A stretch of 64,000 nucleotides of DNA, taken from the NCBI GenBank assembly GCA_963973915.1, contig CAXBBM010000008.1:1-64000 (forward strand), in the 5' to 3' direction. The stretch's first letter is position 1. Every line of letters starts with the position of its first letter. This DNA comes from Polycyclovorans sp002706265 (lineage in GTDB: Bacteria > Pseudomonadota > Gammaproteobacteria > Nevskiales > Nevskiaceae). The notes under the pieces were generated by a model. That model saw only the letters and a program-made list of their open reading frames with translations. It searched no databases and was not told where the DNA came from. This document shows, piece by piece, positions 45,956-54,501 of this stretch. Made by a program: the position numbers and the translations under genes.

Positions 45956-46357
45956 TTACTCCAAGACGCCCATCAGCACGTCAACGACAACCTGAGTGGC
46001 AACGTTCAAAAGAACGAGATCGGCGCCAACCACCTGCCAGTCGTGACCGTCATAGCGGGGCAGGCGGTTCAGCAGCGGCTGCGGCGCCATTTTCCTGGCG
46101 ATGCCGGGCGGCAGCGGCTTGCCCCGTGCCAGGTTCTTGCGGATGCCGGGCGGCAGGGGCTTGCGACCGGTGAGTTGGTCCTCGATGGCCCACTGGCGTA
46201 CCTGCCGGGCAGACGGCACGCGCAGCTGCGGCAGTGCGTCGCCGCGCTGCGATGCGCCGTGCCCGCGGTCTGCCGGAGGCCCTTTTTCGGCCAACACCGC
46301 ACCGGGTGCGACGGACAGGGACAGCAGTGCTGCATACAGCGTCGCCGAGTGCTTCAT
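45956..46357 (-). CDS. CigR-like secreted protein with LPPGI repeats
   Basis: The 133-residue protein has a signal peptide (about 1-23, ending VLA). A charged linker is followed by two copies of a KPLPPGI[R/A][K] element (near 70 and 82), a short GHDWQVVGADLVLL segment and a hydrophobic C-terminus. This layout matches the family annotated as anti-virulence regulator CigR or RcnB-like protein. In non-pathogens its role is unknown; interaction with envelope or metal homeostasis is inference. Its 3' end nearly abuts the convergent AraC gene. Confidence 0.8.
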   Translation of the reverse strand: MKHSATLYAALLSLSVAPGAVLAEKGPPADRGHGASQRGDALPQLRVPSARQVRQWAIEDQLTGRKPLPPGIRKNLARGKPLPPGIARKMAPQPLLNRLPRYDGHDWQVVGADLVLLNVATQVVVDVLMGVLE

Positions 46358-46467
46358 GATGCTGATCCTTAAGCGGTGAACGGGGGAGCAGCTTATCCGT
46401 CTTCCCCGTCCCGTCCGTGAATGAACCGGCATGGCGTGCGGCCTGGCGCCCTTCGCCAGCCGGGCAC

Positions 46468-46496
46468 TTGCATCCCGCGTCGTCGCGCCGTAGTAT
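46468..46496 (+). promoter_or_regulatory. sigma-70 promoter of rplM-rpsI
   Basis: TTGCAT (46468-46473), a 17-bp spacer and TAGTAT (46491-46496) form a good sigma-70 promoter. The 5' UTR would be about 58 bases. In E. coli the corresponding leader is bound by L13 for feedback control; whether this leader folds the same way was not tested. Confidence 0.7.
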
Positions 46497-46560
46497 CTGC
46501 GCCCTTTTTCGAGGTTCGTCGTTGAGGCGAACTGAACAACCATAACCCCACGGGGACAAG

Positions 46561-46989
46561 ATGAAGACGGTCTTTATTAACAACCAGAACGCGCAGCGTG
46601 ACTGGTACATTCTGGATGCTGACGGCCAAACACTGGGCCGACTCGCCAGCGAAGTGGCCAAGCGACTTCGCGGCAAGCACAAGGCGGAATACACCCCCAA
46701 CGCGGACAACGGTGATTACATCGTCGTCATCAACGCGGAAAAGGTGCGCACCACCGGCAACAAGGTCAACGACAAGACCTACTACCGGTACACCGGTTAC
46801 GTGGGTGGCCTCAAGTCCCAGACGCTGGGCGAGTTGCTGGCCAAGCACCCCGAGCGCGTGATCGAAAAGGCAGTCAAGGGCATGTTGCCCCGCGGCCCGC
46901 TGGGCTTCGCCCAGTTCCGCAAGCTGAAGGTGTATGCCGGAAAGGATCATCCGCATACCGCCCAGCAGCCCAAGACCCTCACGCTTTAA
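46561..46989 (+). CDS. rplM: 50S ribosomal protein L13
   Basis: L13 is an early-assembly protein of the large ribosomal subunit. The 142-residue product matches the family end to end, with WYILDADGQTLGRLASEVAK, the YTPNADNGDYIVVINAEKV block, a GMLPRGPLG motif (MLPRGPLGFAQFRKLKVY) and the ending HPHTAQQPKTL. rpsI follows 11 bp later in the usual order. Confidence 0.98.
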   Translation: MKTVFINNQNAQRDWYILDADGQTLGRLASEVAKRLRGKHKAEYTPNADNGDYIVVINAEKVRTTGNKVNDKTYYRYTGYVGGLKSQTLGELLAKHPERVIEKAVKGMLPRGPLGFAQFRKLKVYAGKDHPHTAQQPKTLTL

Positions 46990-47000
46990 GGCCCCGAACA

Positions 47001-47408
47001 ATGGTTATCAAGAAAGCTTCCGCCGAACAGAAATACGGCACCGGCCGTCGCAAGACCGCCACCGCCCGTGTCTTCATCAAGCCGGGTAACGGCGAAATCA
47101 CCGTCAACGGCAAGACCGTTGAAGCGTATTTCGGCCGCGAAACCTCGCGCATGATGGTGCGCTCGCCGCTTGAGCTGATCGACGCGCTGACCCGCTTCGA
47201 CATCAAGATCACCGTGGCGGGTGGCGGCCCCACCGGCCAGGCCGGCGCCATCCGTCATGGCCTCACCCGCGCGCTGATGGCCTACGACGAAAGCCTGCGT
47301 CCGCAGCTGCGCGAAGCCGGTTATGTGACCCGCGACGCCCGCGAAGTTGAACGTAAGAAAGTCGGTTTGCACAAAGCCCGCCGCGCCACGCAGTACAGCA
47401 AGCGCTAA
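47001..47408 (+). CDS. rpsI: 30S ribosomal protein S9
   Basis: S9 is a small-subunit protein whose C-terminal tail reaches the P-site tRNA. The 135-residue product shows KYGTGRRKTATARVFIKPG, GGGPTGQAGAIRHGLTRAL and the conserved terminal lysine-arginine (QYSKR). The N-terminus (MVIKKASAEQ) is slightly extended relative to E. coli, which accounts for the small difference in length. Confidence 0.98.
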   Translation: MVIKKASAEQKYGTGRRKTATARVFIKPGNGEITVNGKTVEAYFGRETSRMMVRSPLELIDALTRFDIKITVAGGGPTGQAGAIRHGLTRALMAYDESLRPQLREAGYVTRDAREVERKKVGLHKARRATQYSKR

Positions 47409-47492
47409 CGGCCACCCGGATGGCGTGTGCTGCAGCAGCAGTACGCAGCCACGTCATTCGCATCCTTTTACGCGGAGCCCCGGCTCCACGTT

Positions 47493-47566
47493 TGGGAGAT
47501 CGTCTAATGGTAGGACAGCAGTCTCTGACACTGTTTATCTAGGTTCGAGTCCTAGTCTCCCAGCCA
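47493..47566 (+). tRNA. tRNA-Gln (anticodon CTG)
   Basis: The acceptor stem TGGGAGA pairs with TCTCCCA (47556-47562), followed by G63-equivalent discriminator G and encoded CCA (47564-47566). The anticodon stem GCAGT/ACTGT encloses loop CTCTGAC with CTG at 47525-47527. The weak first acceptor pair (T-A) is a known identity feature of tRNA-Gln. The T arm is CTAGG-TTCGAGT-CCTAG. Confidence 0.95.
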
Positions 47567-47598
47567 ACCGTCGAACCGGTCCAGAGCGGTTCGAAACG

Positions 47599-47624
47599 AA
47601 AAGCCCCGCCATGCGGGGTTTTTT
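47599..47624. terminator. rho-independent terminator after tRNA-Gln
   Basis: A-run, GCCCCGC-CAT-GCGGGG(T) stem and T-run form an almost symmetric hairpin. It lies between tRNA-Gln (+) and the convergent peptidase gene and can probably act in both directions. Confidence 0.9.
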
Positions 47625-47722
47625 GTGGGCGGCGTTTCAGTGCCCGCGGGTCGTTGCGGCGTCTCGCGCGTGTCGCGCCGCCGCGCAGGCGCGACCAAGG
47701 GCGATGCCGTGCCGACCGGCGC

Positions 47723-48244
47723 CTATGGGGCGGGGCGCTCGTCGAGGCTGCGCTTCAGCAGAAGCAGGCGCAGGTCAAATTCAACTTGATGGTAATGCGG
47801 CTGAATGTGGCGGCAGAGTTGATAGAAGGCCTTGTTGTGCGCGCGTTCGCGCAGGTGGGCGAGTTCGTGGGCCACGACCATTTCGAGAAATTCTGGCGCC
47901 GCATCCTTGAACAGGCCGGCAATGCGGATTTCGGCCTTGGCCTTGAGGCGGGCACCCTGAACCCGTGAGATGGCGGTGTGCAGGCCCAGCACCTTGTGCA
48001 TCACGTCCAGCTTGGCGTGCCAGACAACCTTGTGCACCGGCGGCGCGGTTTTCAGGTACTGCTGCTTGAGTGACTGGACGTAGTCGTACAGCGCCGCATC
48101 GGTTTGGATGTCGTGACGGCCCGGATATTTCTGCGCCAGATAGGGTGCCAGCCGGTTGTCCTGAACCAGGGTCTGCACCTGGGCCTGGGTGTCGGGAGGA
48201 TAGGCGCCGATGAAGCGCCGGATGGCGATCGCGGGGTCGCTCAC
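47723..48244 (-). CDS. YgjP-like (WLM/DUF45) zinc metallopeptidase
   Basis: The 173-residue protein has the zinc motif HELAHL (His126, Glu127, His130) and a third probable ligand His136 in RAHNKAFYQL. Upstream WHAKLDVMHKVLGLHTAISR resembles the YgjP/DUF45 family. No signal peptide or membrane helix is seen, so it should be cytoplasmic. The substrate is unknown. Its start overlaps the stop of the S4-domain gene by 4 bp, so the two are co-transcribed. Confidence 0.85.
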   Translation of the reverse strand: MSDPAIAIRRFIGAYPPDTQAQVQTLVQDNRLAPYLAQKYPGRHDIQTDAALYDYVQSLKQQYLKTAPPVHKVVWHAKLDVMHKVLGLHTAISRVQGARLKAKAEIRIAGLFKDAAPEFLEMVVAHELAHLRERAHNKAFYQLCRHIQPHYHQVEFDLRLLLLKRSLDERPAP

Positions 48245-48468
48245 GATGCGTCGCTGGCGATGACGAGAATGCTCATGTCGTCACAGGTGACGGTCTGACC
48301 GGCGCGGATTTTCGCGGTCTTGCGGTGTTCGGGCTGGCCATCGACCTGCACGCGCCCTTCGGCCACCATCGCTTTGCCGGCGCCCCCGCTGTCGCAGAGC
48401 CCGACGAGTTTCAGCAACTGGTTGACCTCGATGGTTTCGGCTTCGAGGGTGAACGTGACGTCGGCCAT
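48241..48468 (-). CDS. S4-domain RNA-binding protein (YbcJ-like)
   Basis: The 75-residue protein is a single S4 RNA-binding domain: IEVNQLLKLVGLCDSGGAGK, then AMVAEGRVQVDGQPEHRKTAKI. This matches the YbcJ group of stand-alone S4 proteins. The RNA target is unknown, and ribosome-related roles are typical. ATG 48468 is preferred to an in-frame GTG at 48480. It is followed by the YgjP-like peptidase. Confidence 0.88.
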   Translation of the reverse strand: MADVTFTLEAETIEVNQLLKLVGLCDSGGAGKAMVAEGRVQVDGQPEHRKTAKIRAGQTVTCDDMSILVIASDAS

Positions 48469-48558
48469 GGTGGGTCGCACAGGAATGTGCCGTTAGCCTA
48501 ACCCGGCCGCGCGCGGCGATCGATGGTCTGCCGCCGGGGCGGGTACCATCACCGCCCC

Positions 48559-49398
48559 ATGGACGCCCCGATCAGCCCCCTGCTCACCCTGCCCGTGCAC
48601 CTCGCGCTGATGGATGCACGCGCGGCAGGCGCCGAGCGCCTGATCTGCTCACTGGACCTGGATCGGACCCAGACCGAGGTCAGTATCTCGGCGATCGACT
48701 GGCGCTGGCAGGGCGTAGCCTTTCCCTACATGGACGACTGCAGGGACCGGACGATCTATCACGCCTCAGAGGGCCGTTTCGTGCCGGTTTCGCGCTTCAG
48801 CGACGGCTTGATCAAGCTGGTGCCCACCGATTGGGGCGCGCCCACGTTCGAGATTGATGGCATCAAGATGCTGCCCACGGCGCGGGTGTCGCCCTATGCC
48901 GACGCGCAGCGCAAGGTCGGGCTGATCGAGCCGCGCGGCAAGACCGTGCTCGACACCTGCGGCGGTCTGGGCTACTTCGCCGCCTGGTGTCTGCAGGGCG
49001 GCGCGCGGCGGGTGCTGTCGTTCGAAAAGAATGCCGATGTGATCTGGCTGCGCAGCCTCAACCCTTGGTCGCCGAGGCCCGCGGCGGACGAGGGCGTGCT
49101 GCGCCTCACGCACGGCGATGTGACCGAGCACATTCTGCAATTGGCTGACGCGTCGGTCGATGCGGTGCTGCACGATCCGCCGCGCTTCGGCATTGCGGGC
49201 GAGCTGTATTCGCAGGTGTTCTACGCGCAACTGGCGCGGGTCATCCGGCCGCGCGGCCGACTGTTCCACTACACCGGCGCGCCCAACAGGCTCACCAGTG
49301 GCCGCGACGTGCGCAAGGAGGTGGCGACGCGGCTGCAACGTGCCGGGTTTGCCACCGAGTTCAACGGTGACGGCGTGCGGGCAGTACGCAGGCGGTAG
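48559..49398 (+). CDS. class I SAM-dependent methyltransferase (uncharacterised)
   Basis: The 279-residue protein has a Rossmann methyltransferase core: TVLDTCGGLGYFAAWCLQGG (motif I), RVLSFEKNADVIWLRSLNP (motif II) and VLHDPPRFGIAGELYSQVFY (DPPR motif IV, typical of RNA methyltransferases and spermidine-synthase-like enzymes). The N-terminal about 120 residues form a distinct domain with a predicted-substrate loop KMLPTARVSPYADAQRKVGL. The substrate is unknown; RNA modification is a guess from the DPPR motif. ATG 48559 was chosen; the frame extends a little upstream. Confidence 0.8.
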   Translation: MDAPISPLLTLPVHLALMDARAAGAERLICSLDLDRTQTEVSISAIDWRWQGVAFPYMDDCRDRTIYHASEGRFVPVSRFSDGLIKLVPTDWGAPTFEIDGIKMLPTARVSPYADAQRKVGLIEPRGKTVLDTCGGLGYFAAWCLQGGARRVLSFEKNADVIWLRSLNPWSPRPAADEGVLRLTHGDVTEHILQLADASVDAVLHDPPRFGIAGELYSQVFYAQLARVIRPRGRLFHYTGAPNRLTSGRDVRKEVATRLQRAGFATEFNGDGVRAVRRR

Positions 49399-49443
49399 CG
49401 CAACCGAATCGCCGACCGCCAGCCCGGCTGCCGCGTCATTCGC

Positions 49444-50421
49444 TCAGTGGGTAACGACCCACTGCGGGTTGAGCCCGCTGGACACCAGGCGTTGCCGCGC
49501 CGCCTCGCCTTCGGCCTTGCTGCTGAACGGGCCAATCACCACCCGGTGCCAGCGCTGATCGCCCCGCATCAGTTCGTGGATGGACACCGGCCGGATCGCC
49601 GAGCGCATCAAGGTCTCGTACAGCGCCGTGGCATTGGCGGCCAAGGTGAAGGCGCCGGCCTGCCAGTACCCGGCGGGTGCGCCGTTGGCGGCAATCGTGG
49701 GGGTACTGTCGGGCGAGGCCGACATTGAGGCGCGTATCGTCGGGGTGGGCGCCGGGGCGGCGTTCGCAACGGCGATGTTCGCGGCGCCAGGCAGCACCGC
49801 TTCGACCCGGACCTGCGCCGAACCGTGCTTCAACATGCCCAGCCGCGCTGCGGCCGCATACGAAAGGTCGATGATGCGGCCCTCGTGGAAGGGGCCGCGA
49901 TCATTGATGCGAACGACCACCGATTTGCCGTTTTCGAGGTGGGTCACTCGCACGTAGCTGGGAATCGGCAGCGTCTTGTGCGCACCGGTCATGGCGAACA
50001 TGTCGTAGGTCTCACCGTTGGCGGTCAGGTGGCCATGAAATTTCTTGCCGTACCACGACGCCCAGCCCTCCTCGCGATAGCCGTGAGACTCGTCCTTGAC
50101 GACGTAGGTTTCGCCAAAAACGGTGTACAGCGGCCCATTGCCGCCGCGTGAACGGGGCTCGTGGATGGGGATGGCGTCGGGAATCATCATGATGTTGGCC
50201 GGCACCTCCTCATCGTCCGGACCCATGTCCTGATCCAGCGTGTAACGGCCCCGCGACGAGGCGGGCGGCTCGTGGCGCTTGTTGCCGGTGCGATGCACCG
50301 GTCGCACGACCGCGACGGGTTGGCTTTCGGGCGACGGCCGGGGCGGGTTTCGGGCCTCCTGCCAGCTGCAGCCCGCCAGGCCGCAGAGGAGCGACACGAC
50401 CGCGAGCCGAACCGGCCTCAT
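49444..50421 (-). CDS. rlpA: septal ring lytic transglycosylase RlpA
   Basis: RlpA is an outer-membrane lipoprotein that cleaves denuded glycan strands, often at septa. The 325-residue product has lipobox LAGC with Cys18. The double-psi beta-barrel catalytic domain (about 120-205) contains GWASWYGKKFHGHLTANGET and VRINDRGPFHEGRIIDLS. A C-terminal SPOR domain (about 250-325, YWQAGAFTLAANATALYETL) binds denuded peptidoglycan. A low-complexity linker joins them. It is the last gene of the mre/mrd cluster and overlaps mltB by 4 bp. Confidence 0.95.
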   Translation of the reverse strand: MRPVRLAVVSLLCGLAGCSWQEARNPPRPSPESQPVAVVRPVHRTGNKRHEPPASSRGRYTLDQDMGPDDEEVPANIMMIPDAIPIHEPRSRGGNGPLYTVFGETYVVKDESHGYREEGWASWYGKKFHGHLTANGETYDMFAMTGAHKTLPIPSYVRVTHLENGKSVVVRINDRGPFHEGRIIDLSYAAAARLGMLKHGSAQVRVEAVLPGAANIAVANAAPAPTPTIRASMSASPDSTPTIAANGAPAGYWQAGAFTLAANATALYETLMRSAIRPVSIHELMRGDQRWHRVVIGPFSSKAEGEAARQRLVSSGLNPQWVVTH

Positions 50422-51428
50422 GGCGAGGCGTACGCCTCGGCGGTGATGGCGGCGGCCAGCTGGGCCACGGCCATGGCATAGAACACGCGTGGGTTGTACG
50501 TCATCACGGCATAGAAATTGTGGAGTGCGATCCAGACTTCGTCACCGCCGTCATCCAGCGGCAGCTTGAGAATGCCCACGGGGAAATCGGCTGGCAAGGG
50601 CACTTCCGAGGCGATACCCAGGTCGGCCAGGTCGGCAAACCTGAGGTCGGGCTGACGTTGATTCACCGCCAGACCCTTCGGCAGGGCGCGGGTGGCCGTG
50701 GCGCGCACCAGCAGCGGCTCGCCGCGCCGCCATGCCAGTGCGGGGCGGTAGTCAACGAAGTAACGGCCGATGGAGCCGATCGCGTCCGGGAGTTGCCACA
50801 GGTCGGTGTCGCCATCCCGGTCGAAATCAACCGCCAGGCGGCGGTAGTTGCTGGGCATGAACTGGGCCGCGCCCATGGCGCCGGCATAGGAGCCTTTGGG
50901 CGCGCGCGGGTCCCAGCCCTTTTCCTGAGACAAGACCAGAAAGGCGATCAGCTCGCTGCGGAAAAACGCGGTGCGGGTGGGGTGATCGAGGCCCTGCGTG
51001 GCCAGGGCGTCGAGCACCCGCACGTTGCCGGTGATGTTGCCGTAGCGGGTTTCGATGCCCAGCACGGCGGCGACGATCGACGGCGGCACGCCGTACGCCT
51101 GCTCCACGTCGGCCAGCGCCCGGGCATGGCGCTGCAGCAGCCGGGCCCCGTCACGGATGCGCGCGGTGTCGATGCGGCGCGCGTACTGCGTCCAGGTTTC
51201 GGTGCGCTCCGGGGCGGTCTGCTCCTGCTTGATCAGTTGCGGCAGGGTTTTGGCGTCGGCCAGGACGTTGCGCGCCCAGGCCAGCTGCTCGGGCGAAAAG
51301 CCGTGCTCCTGCTGCAGTGCCGTGTAGACCTTGCGGGCATCCGGGTGGTCGGCGTACTGGGCTGCGGCCACCGGGGCGAACAGGAGGCTGGAGATAGCGA
51401 TGAGGAGCGGCCGGATGTACACGTTCAA
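50418..51428 (-). CDS. mltB: lytic murein transglycosylase B
   Basis: MltB cleaves murein with formation of 1,6-anhydro ends. The 336-residue product has a signal peptide (about 1-24, ending VAAAQ), the catalytic glutamate Glu126 in VLGIETRYG, and YAGAMGAAQFMPSNYRRLAV. There is no lipobox, so it may be soluble, as some homologues are. The frame opens with TTG at 51428 overlapping the rodA stop (TTGA); a GTG two codons later is an alternative. Confidence 0.93.
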   Translation of the reverse strand: MNVYIRPLLIAISSLLFAPVAAAQYADHPDARKVYTALQQEHGFSPEQLAWARNVLADAKTLPQLIKQEQTAPERTETWTQYARRIDTARIRDGARLLQRHARALADVEQAYGVPPSIVAAVLGIETRYGNITGNVRVLDALATQGLDHPTRTAFFRSELIAFLVLSQEKGWDPRAPKGSYAGAMGAAQFMPSNYRRLAVDFDRDGDTDLWQLPDAIGSIGRYFVDYRPALAWRRGEPLLVRATATRALPKGLAVNQRQPDLRFADLADLGIASEVPLPADFPVGILKLPLDDGGDEVWIALHNFYAVMTYNPRVFYAMAVAQLAAAITAEAYASP

Positions 51429-52552
51429 TTTGCCAGTAGTTTGCGATTGGTTTGTATCGACATGAGCATTCCAAAGCCGACCAGCAAGCTGACCGCCGAG
51501 GTGCCGCCATAGCTGATCAGCGGTAAAGGCACGCCCACCACGGGCAGCAGCCCGATGACCATGCCGATGTTGATGAAAACATACACGAAGAACTTGAGCG
51601 TCAATGCCGCGGCCAACAGTCGTTGGAACGTGTCCTGCGCCCGCAATGCAATCAGCAGGCCGCGCGCGACGATGGCCAGGTAGACCAGCAGCAGTAGGAC
51701 CACGCCGATCAGCCCCAGTTCTTCGGCGATGACGGCGAAGATGAAGTCGGTGTTGGCTTCGGGCAGAAAGTCGAGCTTGGCCTGGGTGCCCTCCAGCCAG
51801 CCCTTGCCGAAGGTGCCCCCCGAGCCGATGGCGATTTTTGACTGGGTGATGTGATAGCCGGCGCCCAGCGGATCGCGCTCAGGATTGAACAGGGTGAGGA
51901 TGCGACCGCGCTGGTAGTCGTGCAGGCGCATCCACAAGAACGGTGCCGTTGCCGCCACGGCGGCGATGGCGCCCAGAATCCAGCGCCAGCGCAGCCCGGC
52001 GAAGAACAGCGCGAAGCCACCGGCCGCCACCACCAGCAGGCTGGTGCCGAGGTCGGGCTGCACCATCACCAGCCCGGTGGGCACGGCGATCAGGACGATC
52101 GACACCAGCATGCTGCCGATCTGCGGCGGCAGGGTGCGCTGATGCAGGTAGGCCGCGATGGCCAGCGGCATGGCGAGCTTCATCAGCTCGGACGGCTGAA
52201 ACCGCATGACGCCGAAGTCGAGCCAGCGCTGCGCCCCCTTGGCCGAGTCGCCCAGCAGCAGCACCAGAACCAGCATCAGCACCGTGCCGCCGTACAGCCA
52301 TCCCGCGCCGCTGCGGTACCACTCGGGCGGTGCCTGGGCGACGAGAATCATCAACACGAATCCCAACCCCAGGCGTTTGGCCTGCGCGCTGACCGCACCG
52401 AGGTCGTGCCCGGATGCCGAATACAGCATCACCATGCCAAAGCCGCTGAGAATCAGCAGCAGCGACAGCGTCCACGAGTCGATGTGCCAACGCTCGAACC
52501 AGTCCGAAAGGGTCGGGTTGCCGCGTTGGCCCCCGACGTCGATCAACGCCAT
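51425..52552 (-). CDS. rodA: RodA SEDS-family peptidoglycan glycosyltransferase
   Basis: RodA polymerises lipid II during lateral wall growth together with PBP2. The 375-residue product has about ten membrane helices and the SEDS signatures: QPDLGTSLLVVAAGGFALFF, GWLEGTQAKLDFLPEANTDF (the extracellular catalytic loop region) and IGMVIGLLPVVGVPLPLISY. It begins one base into the mrdA stop and ends overlapping mltB. The order mrdA-rodA-mltB-rlpA is the standard one. Confidence 0.96.
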   Translation of the reverse strand: MALIDVGGQRGNPTLSDWFERWHIDSWTLSLLLILSGFGMVMLYSASGHDLGAVSAQAKRLGLGFVLMILVAQAPPEWYRSGAGWLYGGTVLMLVLVLLLGDSAKGAQRWLDFGVMRFQPSELMKLAMPLAIAAYLHQRTLPPQIGSMLVSIVLIAVPTGLVMVQPDLGTSLLVVAAGGFALFFAGLRWRWILGAIAAVAATAPFLWMRLHDYQRGRILTLFNPERDPLGAGYHITQSKIAIGSGGTFGKGWLEGTQAKLDFLPEANTDFIFAVIAEELGLIGVVLLLLVYLAIVARGLLIALRAQDTFQRLLAAALTLKFFVYVFINIGMVIGLLPVVGVPLPLISYGGTSAVSLLVGFGMLMSIQTNRKLLAN

Positions 52553-54474
52553 CAGGGCGCCCCGCTCGTTTTGCGCACATCACCGGAATACGGCGCGATG
52601 ACCGGCGCCGGCACGTCGTACTGAACCTCGCCCAGCAGGTATTGATCCATGACCTTGCGCGCCACCGGGGCGGCGACCGCGCTGCCGCTGCCGGCGTGTT
52701 CGGCCAGCACCGCGACGGCGATCTGCGGGTCGTCAGCCGGGGCAAAGGCGATGAACAGCGCGTGGTCGCGCAGCCTCACCGGGGTGTTTTCCAGCGTGCG
52801 GGCCACCTTGTCGTCCTGTGAGAGCGAGGCCACCTGGGCGGTGCCGGTTTTCGCGGCGATCAGGTACGGCGCGTTCTGGCCGATCCTGAGCGCGGTGCCG
52901 CCCTGTTTGTGGGCGGTGTCGATCATCGCCTGAATCACTGCCGACCAATGATCGGGGTTGCGCAGAATGATGGGCGGCAAGGCTTCCGGGCTGTGCGAGA
53001 CGCGTTGCTGGCTGACCGGGTCCACCGACTCGCGCAACAGATGCGGCGGGTAACCACCGCCACGCATGGCCAGGCGCGCCGTCATCTGTGCCATCTGCAA
53101 TGGCGTGGCCAGGGTGTAGCCCTGACCGATGCCGACGATCAGGGTCTCGCCCGGGTACCAGGCTTCGCCGCGGGTACGCCGTTTCCAGGCGCGCGACGGC
53201 ATCAGGCCCGTGCTCTCAAGTGGCAGGTCGATGCCGGTGATGCTGCCCAGCCCGAACTGCTGCATCGAGTCGTGCATCAGGTCGATGCCGAGGTTGAGCG
53301 CCAACTGATAGAAGTAGATGTCGCAGCTCTGCATGACGCCCGACACCATGTTCATCCAGCCGTGGCCGCGGCGGCGCCAGCAGCGGAACAGGCGGGTCGA
53401 GCCGGGCAGCTGCATGTGGCCGGGACAGAATTCGCGATGCTCGGGGTCGACGACCATGTGTTCAAGTCCCGCCACGGCCATCGCCGGCTTGAGGGTGGAC
53501 CCCGGCGGGTACTGGCCTTGCAGGGCGCGGTTGAACAGGGGGCGATTGCGGTCCTGCAGCAGGTTGCGATAACTGACGGCGTCGATGCCTTCGACGAACC
53601 GGTGGGGTTCGTAGCCGGGCTTGCTGACCAGCGCGATGATCTCGCCGCTGCGGGGATCGATGGCCACTACGGCGCCGTTGAGTTCGCCCAGCGCCGCCTG
53701 GGCAACGGCCTGGACGTCCGAGTCCAGCGTCAGGTGCAGGTTCTGCCCCGCCTGGCCGGGCCGGTGTTCGATCTCGCGCAGGGGGCGTCCAAACGCATTG
53801 GCTTCGATGATGCGCGCGCCGGGCATGCCGCGCAGGCGATCTTCGTAGAAGCGCTCCAGGCCAGTCTTGCCGATCTGCCCCAGCCCCTGATAACTGGCGG
53901 CATCGATACGCTGAAGGTCGTCCTCGGTGATGCCGCTGACGTAGCCCACCACATGGGCGCCTTCCGAGGCCAGGGGATAGTTGCGGGTGAGGCCGGCCGT
54001 CACCTCGGCACCGCGCAGGTCGTGGCGGTTGACCTCGAGCAGGGCCACTTCCTCCATGTTCAGGTGGGTGCGCAACGGCACCCCGCGGTAGCGCGGCGTG
54101 CGGTTGACGCGGTCATTGAAGCGCTTGAGGTCTGACTCGGTCAGTTCGATCAGGCTGCCGAGCTGCCCCAGCAGTGCCGGCATGTCGTCGACCTGCTCGG
54201 GGGTGATCTCAAGCCCGAACGCCGGCCGGTTCTCGGCCAGCACCACGCCATTGCGGTCATAAATGAGGCCGCGTACCGGCGGCACCGGCACCACCCGCAG
54301 CCGATTGTCGTTGGCACGCGTGGTGTAGTACTCATGGCCCTGAATCTGCAGCGCCGACAGGCGATAGAGCAGCAGGCCGGTCATCAGCAGACAGAGCACG
54401 GTGCCCACCGCGACGCGGGCGCCAAACAGGTTCTTTTCCCGCTGCAGGTTCTTGATCGATTCGCGACGCGCCAT
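52552..54474 (-). CDS. mrdA: penicillin-binding protein 2 (MrdA)
   Basis: PBP2 is the elongasome transpeptidase. The 640-residue product has a short cytoplasmic N-terminus and a membrane helix (about 23-41). A dimerisation (pedestal) domain follows, then the transpeptidase motifs STLK (Ser326-Lys329), SCD (383-385, the SxD variant typical of PBP2) and KTG (542-544). The CPGHMQLPGSTRLFRCW cysteine pair is also seen in Gram-negative PBP2. It lies 27 bp after mreD and overlaps rodA by one base. Confidence 0.96.
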   Translation of the reverse strand: MARRESIKNLQREKNLFGARVAVGTVLCLLMTGLLLYRLSALQIQGHEYYTTRANDNRLRVVPVPPVRGLIYDRNGVVLAENRPAFGLEITPEQVDDMPALLGQLGSLIELTESDLKRFNDRVNRTPRYRGVPLRTHLNMEEVALLEVNRHDLRGAEVTAGLTRNYPLASEGAHVVGYVSGITEDDLQRIDAASYQGLGQIGKTGLERFYEDRLRGMPGARIIEANAFGRPLREIEHRPGQAGQNLHLTLDSDVQAVAQAALGELNGAVVAIDPRSGEIIALVSKPGYEPHRFVEGIDAVSYRNLLQDRNRPLFNRALQGQYPPGSTLKPAMAVAGLEHMVVDPEHREFCPGHMQLPGSTRLFRCWRRRGHGWMNMVSGVMQSCDIYFYQLALNLGIDLMHDSMQQFGLGSITGIDLPLESTGLMPSRAWKRRTRGEAWYPGETLIVGIGQGYTLATPLQMAQMTARLAMRGGGYPPHLLRESVDPVSQQRVSHSPEALPPIILRNPDHWSAVIQAMIDTAHKQGGTALRIGQNAPYLIAAKTGTAQVASLSQDDKVARTLENTPVRLRDHALFIAFAPADDPQIAVAVLAEHAGSGSAVAAPVARKVMDQYLLGEVQYDVPAPVIAPYSGDVRKTSGAP

Positions 54475-54501
54475 GGTGGGAGTGTGCCCCGAACTCGGGC
54501 T

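Noticed and set aside
47493..47624. tRNA-Gln as an integration site for a genomic island
   Set aside because: No integrase and no direct repeat of the tRNA 3' end were found downstream; ordinary chromosomal genes follow the terminator.
48523..49398. Spermidine synthase annotation for the methyltransferase
   Set aside because: The DPPR motif and Rossmann core are shared, but the aminopropyltransferase signature is not seen; only a generic methyltransferase call is supported.
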